This document shows, piece after piece, positions 14,693-21,358 of a stretch of 28,850 nt of DNA. This DNA is from JAACEU01 sp043816165 (lineage in GTDB: Bacteria > Patescibacteriota > Gracilibacteria > UBA1369 > LOWO2-01-FULL-3): contig JBDRIE010000024.1 in assembly GCA_043816165.1 (NCBI GenBank), positions 1 to 28,850 of the forward strand. Direction: 5' to 3'. Both the position numbers and the translations under genes were made by a program. Every line of letters begins with the position of its first letter. Position 1 is the stretch's first letter. The notes under the pieces were generated by a model that was not told the origin of the DNA, did not search any database, and saw only the letters and a list, made by a program, of their open reading frames with translations.

Positions 14693-17103
14693 GCTTTTCC
14701 TCTGATTTTACCGCCGAGTGCTTCGAGGTTTTTGAAGATGTTTGATTGCGCGGTTGTCATGTCTTGCTCGGTGAGGGTTCGGTCCGGGGCTTGCATGGTT
14801 ATTTTGAATGCGACTGCTTTTTTGCCTTTTTCTACGTTTTCGCCTTCGTAGATGTCGAAGAGGTCTACTTTTTTGATTAGCTCTTTGTTTGCTTTGAAGA
14901 TTTCCTCTCTTAGAGTTTTGATTTCTTTGGTGTGGTCTATTACGACTGAAACGTCGAGTAGAATGCTTGGGAATTTTGGTAATTGTTTGTAACTTCTGAG
15001 TGGTTGGTTGAGTTTGAGGGATTCTGTGAAGTTGATTTCAAACATTGCAATTGAGTATCCTTCCAGGTCATGATTTTTTTGGACTTGTGGGTGTAATGCG
15101 AATACTCGTGCGAGGGTTTCTCCATTATGGGCGAGGCAGGTGAGTGCTTTTGACGGGTGTGCGTATGGGCAATTCTTGATCTCTTTTACGACTTTGATTT
15201 TCTTTATATTGAATTTTTCGAAGAATGCTTCGACTGCTCCTTTTGCTTCGTAGAATGGTTCGTCGCCTTTGCTTTTTTGTAGAATTACTCCGCCAATATA
15301 TTTTTCTTCCAATGGGAAGTATTCACCGATTTCTTTGTATGTTCGGCCTATTTCGTAGATCTTTATGTTGTCAAAATATTTTATATTGAGTTGTAGGTTT
15401 TTGAGTAAGTTTGGTGCGAGCGAAGTTCGCATGTGTGTTTGATCTTCTGATAGATAATTGAGTAATTTTACGTGTCCTTTTTCCGAGAGAAGTGAATTTT
15501 TGATTTCGTTTAACCCGTAGAAAGAGTAATTGTAGACTTCGTCGAATCCCAGCGCGTATGAGAAAAGCTCTCTTGTTCTGTGTTTTTTGAATCTTTCGGT
15601 GTTTTCTTCCGGTAGGCGGGTTGGGAGTAGCGGGAGTGAGGGGGAAATGTTTTCATACCCGTAAATTCTTGCGACTTCTTCGATGAGGTCGTCTTCTATC
15701 AGTACGTCTTTTGTTGAACGGAAGAAAGGAACTGTGACTTCGAATCTGTTTGAAACTTCGAATTCCAAACTTTCCAGGATTTTTTTAATGTCTTTGTCGG
15801 AAATGTTTACGCCGATTTTTGATCTTACTTTATCAGTATTTAGTTTAATTTTTAGAGGGACACTTCGCTTTGCTGCGTGTCTGGAATCTGTTATTGGTCC
15901 TGCAATTTCTGCACCCGGGCAGATATCGAGAATTATTTCTGCGGCTCTTTTGATTGCGAGTTCTGCCATGTGTGGATCGAGGGATTTTTCGAATCTTTGG
16001 ACCGCGTCTGTTCTGACTCCGAGTTTTGTTGAAGTTTTTCTGATTGATGCTGCGTTGAAGTTTGCAGATTCGAGGATTATTGAAGTTGTTCCGGAGTTGA
16101 TTTCACTATTTTCACCACCCATGATTCCGGCTATTGCTACAGGTTTTTCGTGGTCTGCTATTACGAGCATGTTCGGCGTGAGTTCTCTCTTTTTTCCGTC
16201 GAGTGATGTGATTTTTTCACTTTTTTTTGCTCTTCGGACGATGATTCCTCCTTTTATATAGCTTTTGTCGAATGCGTGCATTGGTTGTCCGAGCTCTGTC
16301 ATTACATAATTTGTGACGTCGACAATGTTGTTGTGATTTCCGTGGCCGGTTGCTTTTAGTCTCTTTTTTAGCCAATCGGGAGAGTCTTCGACTTTAATAT
16401 TATTGATAATGAGTCCGCAGTATCTTGGGCATAAGTCGTAATCTTCGATTTTCACATTTACTGTTTCTCCTTTTTCCGGCGATGAAAATTTTGGTTTGAG
16501 TTCTTTGAATTTGTATCCTTTGATTGCGGCAATTTCCCGTGCGATTCCATAGTGTCCCCATAGGTCGGGGCGATGAGTCAGAGATTTGTTATCGAATTCG
16601 ATTACGGTATCTGATTCTCCGAAAAGTTCTGAGATTGGAGTTCCGGGAGTTGGTTTTTGTGATGAAAGATCGAGAATGTCCGCAGGACCTTCATCCGGGT
16701 TGTCCAAGCCAATTTCGGCGCTTTGGCATATCATTCCGTAGCTTTCTTCTCCTCTTATTTTCGCTTTCTCGAGTTTTACAGGTTCACCTTCTCCATGCCA
16801 TCTAACCATTGAGCCGGGTAGTGCAACTGCGACATACATTCCTTCTTTTAGGTTTTGCCCTCCACAAACGATTTGGTGAGTTTCTTTGCCGATGGAGGTT
16901 TTGGTGAGTTTAAGTTTATCTGCGTTTGGATGTGGATGAATTTCTGTGATTTGTCCAACAACCATATTTTCAAATTTTTGAGCATCATTCATCACACCTT
17001 CTGTCTCAGCGGTTTTTAGGGTAAGTTCGTCCGCCAGATCTTTTGGATCCAGGTTGCTGGGAATTTCTACGAAATCTTTTAGCCAATCGAGTGAAACGTA
17101 CAT
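14689..17103 (-). CDS. pheT: Phenylalanyl-tRNA synthetase beta subunit
   Basis: Pairs with PheS as an alpha2-beta2 enzyme charging tRNA-Phe. The 804 residues match the family (about 795). Domains in order: N-terminal tRNA-binding EMAP-like domain (about 40-150, with VVGQITEIHPHPNADKLKL), B3/B4 editing region (about 210-390), B5 domain (about 415-490), the core catalytic-like domain, and a C-terminal ferredoxin-like anticodon-binding domain (about 710-804). Residues about 407-416 (DSRHAAKRSVP) are encoded by a 30-bp repeat also found at the end of the phosphohexomutase gene, yet alignment with E. coli PheT from memory shows no length change there. The gene is separated from pheS by 163 nt holding a long structured element, unlike the usual tight pheST pair. 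Confidence 0.96.
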   Translation of the reverse strand: MYVSLDWLKDFVEIPSNLDPKDLADELTLKTAETEGVMNDAQKFENMVVGQITEIHPHPNADKLKLTKTSIGKETHQIVCGGQNLKEGMYVAVALPGSMVRWHGEGEPVKLEKAKIRGEESYGMICQSAEIGLDNPDEGPADILDLSSQKPTPGTPISELFGESDTVIEFDNKSLTHRPDLWGHYGIAREIAAIKGYKFKELKPKFSSPEKGETVNVKIEDYDLCPRYCGLIINNIKVEDSPDWLKKRLKATGHGNHNNIVDVTNYVMTELGQPMHAFDKSYIKGGIIVRRAKKSEKITSLDGKKRELTPNMLVIADHEKPVAIAGIMGGENSEINSGTTSIILESANFNAASIRKTSTKLGVRTDAVQRFEKSLDPHMAELAIKRAAEIILDICPGAEIAGPITDSRHAAKRSVPLKIKLNTDKVRSKIGVNISDKDIKKILESLEFEVSNRFEVTVPFFRSTKDVLIEDDLIEEVARIYGYENISPSLPLLPTRLPEENTERFKKHRTRELFSYALGFDEVYNYSFYGLNEIKNSLLSEKGHVKLLNYLSEDQTHMRTSLAPNLLKNLQLNIKYFDNIKIYEIGRTYKEIGEYFPLEEKYIGGVILQKSKGDEPFYEAKGAVEAFFEKFNIKKIKVVKEIKNCPYAHPSKALTCLAHNGETLARVFALHPQVQKNHDLEGYSIAMFEINFTESLKLNQPLRSYKQLPKFPSILLDVSVVIDHTKEIKTLREEIFKANKELIKKVDLFDIYEGENVEKGKKAVAFKITMQAPDRTLTEQDMTTAQSNIFKNLEALGGKIRGKA
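15855..15884 (-). repeat. Palindrome-like repeat, copy 1 (inside pheT)
   Basis: This 30-nt segment matches 24376-24405 at 27 of 30 positions, same orientation. Its ends GACAC and GTGTC can pair, giving a small imperfect hairpin. It is translated in a different frame from copy 2, so the similarity is at DNA level and not from protein homology. Confidence 0.8.
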
Positions 17104-17123
17104 TTTTTTTAATTATTTTTGCT

Positions 17124-17265
17124 ATGAAATATACTAAAAACATTTCTCCAAAACAGTTTCGTAGCTCAACCGACCTAGCATGTACGGTCGGTTGAGTATC
17201 TCGGGATGCATGATCCCTCGATGGCTCAACGATGTTTGTGTCGAAATGTTTTTTGAATATTTCAT
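17124..17265. repeat. Multi-stem hairpin element between pheS and pheT
   Basis: Outer arms of 23 nt (17124-17146 and 17243-17265) pair at 21 positions. Inside, CTCAACCGACC (17165-17175) pairs perfectly with GGTCGGTTGAG (17186-17196) around the loop TAGCATGTAC (17176-17185). A further small hairpin lies near 17201-17218 (GGGATGCATGATCCC). A second CTCAAC at 17225-17230 could compete for GTTGAG at 17191-17196, giving two exclusive folds. In the pheS-to-pheT transcript this forms a branched RNA. It could be a mobile-element relic, an attenuator or a processing site. Its loop is identical to that of the element at 26358-26471. Confidence 0.8.
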
Positions 17266-17266
17266 A

Positions 17267-18343
17267 TCAAAATTGCTTAATAAATCTAAGGTCGCCATTT
17301 GTGAGTAGGCGAATGTCTGAGACGGCGTGTCTCATCATTACTAGTCGGGTGAGTCCGAATCCGAAAGCCCATCCCTGATAGACGGCGGAATCTATACCTC
17401 CTGCTTTTAGGACATTTCCGTGGACCATTCCTGCTCCCATAAATTCGATCCAACCGGTGTTTTTGCAGACTTTGCAGCCTTTTGCGTCGCAGATAAGGCA
17501 TGAAAAGTCGAGTTCGAGGCCTGGTTCGACGAATGGGAAATATCCCGGTCGGAATCGTACTTTTACCGGTGCTCCGAATAGGCGGGTCAGGAATTCTGCC
17601 ATTACTCCTTTTAAGTGGCTCAATGATATTTCTTTGTCTACGAGTAGGCCTTCGACTTGGTAGAATGTTGTGTCGTGGCTGGCGTCGGTTGCTTCATATC
17701 GGAATACTCTGCCTGGGATTATGACTCGGAGTGGGGCGCCGTATTTTTCCATTGTTCGGATTTGAACGGGGGAAGTGTGGGTTCTTAGCACCATGTGTCC
17801 GTGTTTTGGATCGTCTTTGTCCTGGATGAAGAATGTGTCCTGCATGTCGCGTGCCGGGTGGTCCGCGGGTATGTTTAATCCTTCGAAATTATAATATTCT
17901 GATTCAATTTCCGGTCCGTCCATTATCGCGAAGCCCATTTGTGAGAAAATTCTCTCTACTTCTTCTTGGACTTGGGATAATGGGTGAATGTGCCCTGTTT
18001 GTGGGGTTTTTCCCGGGATTGATGTGTCGAAAAATTCTGTTTCGAGTTCTTTTTCGAGTGCTGATCCTTCGAGTTTTTGGCGATGAGCATTGATAGCTTT
18101 TTCGAGCTTTACTTTTGTGATGTTCGCAAGTTTTCCGAGCACCGGTTTTTCCTCAGCAGAAAGGTCTTTTAGGTCTTTTAAGATTGCTGTGAATTCGCCT
18201 TTTCGCCCGAAGTATTTTACTTCAAGTTCTTTTAGCCCCTTTGTCGAAGAGACTTTTTTGAGTTCTTCAAGAACTGCTTTTTCCAATTTTTCGATTTTTT
18301 GCTTCACGAAGGATACTTTACTGGTTTTGTGTTTGATTTTCAA
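17267..18343 (-). CDS. pheS: Phenylalanyl-tRNA synthetase alpha subunit
   Basis: Catalytic subunit that activates phenylalanine and transfers it to tRNA-Phe. The 358 residues compare with about 330-340 typical. An N-terminal coiled coil (about 10-85) is followed by the class II core: TGHIHPLSQVQEEVERIFSQMGF, then HDTTFYQVEGLLVD (motif 2 region), RFRPGYFPFVEPGLE, and GWAFGFGLTRLVMM (motif 3). An extra CLICDAKGCKVC insert has four cysteines and may bind zinc, a variant known in some PheS. The start is TTG 18343; no ATG is available nearby, so a non-standard start is needed. It ends on TGA exactly at the usual C-terminal Phe, supporting the standard genetic code. The HU gene lies upstream with a terminator between them. 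Confidence 0.95.
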   Translation of the reverse strand: MKIKHKTSKVSFVKQKIEKLEKAVLEELKKVSSTKGLKELEVKYFGRKGEFTAILKDLKDLSAEEKPVLGKLANITKVKLEKAINAHRQKLEGSALEKELETEFFDTSIPGKTPQTGHIHPLSQVQEEVERIFSQMGFAIMDGPEIESEYYNFEGLNIPADHPARDMQDTFFIQDKDDPKHGHMVLRTHTSPVQIRTMEKYGAPLRVIIPGRVFRYEATDASHDTTFYQVEGLLVDKEISLSHLKGVMAEFLTRLFGAPVKVRFRPGYFPFVEPGLELDFSCLICDAKGCKVCKNTGWIEFMGAGMVHGNVLKAGGIDSAVYQGWAFGFGLTRLVMMRHAVSDIRLLTNGDLRFIKQF

Positions 18344-18378
18344 TATGAAGGGAAAGAGGTGGATGATTTTTATTTATA

Positions 18379-18408
18379 AAAAAAAGACCGCCCATTTCTA
18401 GGCGGTCC
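18379..18408 (-). terminator. Intrinsic terminator of the HU gene
   Basis: On the minus strand, GACCGCC and GGCGGTC (plus 18387-18408, loop of eight) form a 7-bp GC stem followed directly by eight T residues. This is the clearest terminator in the window. Its T-tract runs into TATAAA, a possible -10 for pheS. Confidence 0.9.
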
Positions 18409-18428
18409 TCTTATTCTGTGTAAGAAAG

Positions 18429-18460
18429 GAAATTTTTAAGCTTTAAAACTTAAAAATTTC
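18429..18460. repeat. Perfect 12-bp AT-rich hairpin after HU
   Basis: GAAATTTTTAAG (18429-18440) and CTTAAAAATTTC (18449-18460) pair perfectly around an 8-nt loop, just before the HU stop and upstream of its terminator in the transcript. It may stabilise the 3' end of the mRNA. Confidence 0.7.
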
Positions 18461-18462
18461 TA

Positions 18463-18738
18463 CTATCTAACAGCGTCTTTTAGAGATTTACCAGCTTTGA
18501 AAGCAGGAAGCTTCATAGCAGGGATCTTGATTTTTTGACTTGGGTTTCTTGGATTTACTCCTGTTCTTGCCGCTCTGTCTGAAACACGGAATGTTCCAAA
18601 TCCTGTAATTGTTACATTTTCACCTTTTTTAAGGCTTTTTGTAATCATGTCTAGAATTGATTCTAGAACTTCACCAGCCGCTTTTTTTGTAACGCCTGCT
18701 GATTGTGCTGCACCCGCAACTAAATCTTGTTTAGTCAT
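18463..18738 (-). CDS. hup: HU/IHF-family DNA-bending protein
   Basis: A nucleoid protein that binds and bends DNA as a dimer. The 91 residues match the family length. MTKQDLVAGAAQSAGVTKKAAGEVL forms the dimerising helices, and GENVTITGFGTFRVSDRAARTGVNPRNP carries the GFGxF turn and the minor-groove arm with its conserved RNP turn. FKAGKSLKDAVR is the C-terminal helix. It is a single gene with its own consensus promoter, a 36-nt leader without an obvious Shine-Dalgarno site, and a strong terminator. HU is more likely than IHF because no partner subunit is present here, but sequence alone does not separate them firmly. Confidence 0.95.
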   Translation of the reverse strand: MTKQDLVAGAAQSAGVTKKAAGEVLESILDMITKSLKKGENVTITGFGTFRVSDRAARTGVNPRNPSQKIKIPAMKLPAFKAGKSLKDAVR

Positions 18739-18780
18739 TGCTATAGGGTTAAAGAAATAACTATTAGAAAAGCAATCGCT

Positions 18781-18808
18781 ATTATAGGGCTTTGAGAAGG
18801 CAAATCAA
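18781..18808 (-). promoter_or_regulatory. Promoter of the HU gene
   Basis: On the minus strand, TTGATT (plus 18803-18808) and a perfect TATAAT (plus 18781-18786) are separated by 16 nt, with transcription from about 18774. Confidence 0.8.
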
Positions 18809-18839
18809 GTGAAATTTTTTGTACAAAGCTCTTTTCGTA

Positions 18840-18995
18840 GGGAAAAAACGCACTTTTGTATGTGCAAAAGTGGAAAAAACGGCTTGTTTAAGCCAAAACT
18901 TTTCAACTTGCGCTTCTTGTCGACTTGTTTTGGGATGTACAAGCGGTTTTTAGCTGAAAGGTTAAAAAAATTTTTTGATCTTTCAGCTAAATATA
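18840..18995. other. Cluster of hairpins before topA, possible structured RNA
   Basis: The gene-free stretch 18739-19041 holds the HU and topA promoters and, between them, four separate hairpins: CACTTTTG/CAAAAGTG (18851-18872), GGCTT/AAGCC (18881-18894), CTTGT/ACAAG (18924-18943), and TTTAGCTGAAAG/CTTTCAGCTAAA (18949-18991), the last with A7T6 in its loop. The strand is unknown. It lies upstream of the topA -10 box, so it would not be in a topA leader starting there. It could be a small RNA gene, a protein-binding region or degraded repeats. No known RNA family was recognised. Confidence 0.5.
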
Positions 18996-19006
18996 AAGTT
19001 TTATTA

Positions 19007-19033
19007 TTGACGAAAGATGGTGCTTGTTATAAA
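19007..19033 (+). promoter_or_regulatory. Promoter of topA
   Basis: TTGACG (19007-19012) and TATAAA (19028-19033) are separated by 15 nt. The expected start, near 19040, lies within two bases of the ATG at 19042, so the mRNA would be leaderless or nearly so. Confidence 0.65.
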
Positions 19034-19041
19034 AGTAACCC

Positions 19042-21288
19042 ATGGCAAAAAATCTTGTAATTGTAGAGTCCCCGGCAAAAGCAAAAACTATTTCTCGGTT
19101 TTTGGGGAAAGAATATAAAGTGTTGGCTTCGATGGGTCACGTTCGTGATCTGCCAAAGTCAAAAATGGGTATAGAGGTTGATAAAGATTTCAAGCCCAGT
19201 TATTTGATTTCGGCTGATAAGAAAAAGGTTATCAAGCAATTGCAAGATGAATACAAAAAGGCCGAACATCTTTGGTTGGCAACTGATGAAGATCGAGAAG
19301 GAGAAGCGATTGGATGGCATTTATTGAAGGCCTTAAAAGTTGATCCAAAAAAGACCGATGTAAAGAGAATTGTATTTCATGAAATTACAGAAGGGGCGAT
19401 AAAGAAGGCGATGAAAGAACCGCGAGCTTTGGATATGGATGTGGTAGACGCTCAGCAGGCTCGTCGAGTTTTGGATCGTTTGGTTGGTTATGAGCTTTCG
19501 CCATTGCTTTGGAAGAAAGTTCGATATGGGCTGAGTGCCGGTCGTGTGCAGAGTGTGGCTGTTCGTTTTGTTGTGGATAGGGAGCGTGAAATTCAGGCAT
19601 TTAAGCCGGATGAATATTGGAAAGTTATTGGAACATTCGCAAAAGAGAAAAAGGAGACTTTTGAGGCGGAACTTCAAAGATATGAAGGGAAGAAAATACT
19701 TCCGGGAAATGAAAAAGAGGTTAAGAAAATTTTGAAGGAAATAAAAGGAGTTGATTATAAGGTTTCGAAGGTTGAGGAGAAGCAGACGAAGAGAAATCCG
19801 GCTCCGCCATTCATTACTTCAACATTACAACAGGAAGCTTCGCGTAAGCTTGGATTTTCCGTAAAGAAAACGATGGTATTGGCTCAGCAGCTATATGAAG
19901 GTATAGACGTTGGCTCCGGAGAGCACGGTCTTATTACTTATATGAGAACGGACAGTGTGAATTTGTCGGATGTTGCTTTGAAGGCGGCGAAGAAAGTTAT
20001 TGAGAAAGAATATGGAAAAGAGTTTGCTCTAGATGCTCCGCGTAAATTTAAAGGTCGAAAAGGTGCGCAGGAAGCGCATGAGGCGATTCGTCCTGTTGAT
20101 ATTGCGTTGAAACCGGAGGTGGTGGAGAAATATTTGGATAAGGATCAGTTTAAACTTTATGAACTTGTTTGGAAGAGAACCGTTGCTTGTCAGATGAAAG
20201 AGGCTTTATTGAACAAAACGGCTATTGATATTGCGGCGGGAGATACCGGTTATGAATTCCGTGCGACCGGGCAGGTGATTAAATTTCCGGGATTTATGGA
20301 AGTTTATATGGAAGGTCGTGATTCCGGTGAGGAGGAGTTGAATGAAGGTGAAAATTTATTACCAAAAATGGAAGAGGGTGAGGACGTTGATCTTGATAAA
20401 ATGGAGACTACTCAGCATTTCACTAAGCCGCCGGCTCGTTATACCGAGGCGTCTTTGGTGAAAAAGTTGGAGAGTGAAGGGATTGGGAGACCGAGTACTT
20501 ATGCGCCTACGATTCATACGATTATTGTTCGTAATTATATTGAGATGGAGGCAAAAACTTTGAGACCGACTGATACCGCTTTTGTGGTTACTGATCTTTT
20601 GGTGAAACATTTTGCTGATATTGTGGATCATAAATTTACTGCGGAGATGGAAGATAAGTTGGATTTGGTTGAGGAAGGTAAACAAAAATGGGTGCCGATG
20701 ATTAAGGAGTTTTACGGGCCGTTCCACAAGAATATTGAGGAAAAGGACAAGAGTTTGAAGAAAGAGGATATTGTGAATGAAGAGAGCGATGAAATTTGTG
20801 AGAAGTGTGGGGAGAAAATGGTCATAAAATTGGGCAGATTTGGGAAATTTTTGTCCTGTAGCGGGTATCCGGGATGTAAGAATGCTAAACCTCTTGAGGG
20901 TGATACTCCGGAGGAGAAAAAAGACAGTAAAGAGCTTGAGGAGTTGAAGAAGAAGCTTGCCGGGAAGAAATGTGATAAATGCGGGAAGGATATGGAGGTG
21001 AAAGTGGGTCGATTTGGGCCGTTTTTGGGGTGTAGTGATTATCCGGAATGTAAAAATATTACTTCTATAGTTGTTTTTTCGGGTGTTAAGTGTCCATCGT
21101 GTGAGATCGGACAGTTGGTGGAAAGGCGCACAAGAAAGGGCGGAAGAGTGTTTTGGGGATGCAATAAATTCCCTAAATGCAAGATGGCTTCATGGAATAA
21201 GCCTGTTGATATAAAGGATGGACGGCTTCGGGTTGAGGATAAGGAGGGAAATACGGTTTTCCATGATGAGATTTCGAAGAAGAAGTAG
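19042..21288 (+). CDS. topA: DNA topoisomerase I (type IA)
   Basis: Relaxes negative supercoils through a covalent 5'-phosphotyrosine. MAKNLVIVESPAKAKTISRF opens the Toprim domain, with DEDREGEAIGWH giving metal ligands near residues 77-88. The active-site Tyr lies in GLITYMRTDSVNLS near residue 299. Three C-terminal four-cysteine zinc ribbons follow at about 585, 643 and 682 (for example CEKCGEKM...CSGYPGC), used for DNA binding. At 748 residues it is complete, between the short and the E. coli (865) forms. The gene stands alone, with a leaderless-type promoter; HU, which also affects supercoiling, is its divergent neighbour. Confidence 0.97.
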   Translation: MAKNLVIVESPAKAKTISRFLGKEYKVLASMGHVRDLPKSKMGIEVDKDFKPSYLISADKKKVIKQLQDEYKKAEHLWLATDEDREGEAIGWHLLKALKVDPKKTDVKRIVFHEITEGAIKKAMKEPRALDMDVVDAQQARRVLDRLVGYELSPLLWKKVRYGLSAGRVQSVAVRFVVDREREIQAFKPDEYWKVIGTFAKEKKETFEAELQRYEGKKILPGNEKEVKKILKEIKGVDYKVSKVEEKQTKRNPAPPFITSTLQQEASRKLGFSVKKTMVLAQQLYEGIDVGSGEHGLITYMRTDSVNLSDVALKAAKKVIEKEYGKEFALDAPRKFKGRKGAQEAHEAIRPVDIALKPEVVEKYLDKDQFKLYELVWKRTVACQMKEALLNKTAIDIAAGDTGYEFRATGQVIKFPGFMEVYMEGRDSGEEELNEGENLLPKMEEGEDVDLDKMETTQHFTKPPARYTEASLVKKLESEGIGRPSTYAPTIHTIIVRNYIEMEAKTLRPTDTAFVVTDLLVKHFADIVDHKFTAEMEDKLDLVEEGKQKWVPMIKEFYGPFHKNIEEKDKSLKKEDIVNEESDEICEKCGEKMVIKLGRFGKFLSCSGYPGCKNAKPLEGDTPEEKKDSKELEELKKKLAGKKCDKCGKDMEVKVGRFGPFLGCSDYPECKNITSIVVFSGVKCPSCEIGQLVERRTRKGGRVFWGCNKFPKCKMASWNKPVDIKDGRLRVEDKEGNTVFHDEISKKK

Positions 21289-21320
21289 CAGGGTGTAGGC
21301 TTTATTTCTGGGGGTTTTTG

Positions 21321-21329
21321 TGGTATAAT
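21321..21329 (+). promoter_or_regulatory. Extended -10 promoter of the secreted-protein gene
   Basis: TGGTATAAT matches the extended -10 consensus; no good -35 is seen. Transcription from about 21336 leaves a leader of about 23 nt, AT-rich and without a Shine-Dalgarno site. Confidence 0.7.
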
Positions 21330-21358
21330 CTATTAAGTAAAAATTAAAAATAAAAATC

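Noticed and set aside
17124..17265. Integron attC site
   Set aside because: The paired arms lack the R'/R'' core sequences GTTRRRY and RYYYAAC in proper positions, and no integrase gene is present.
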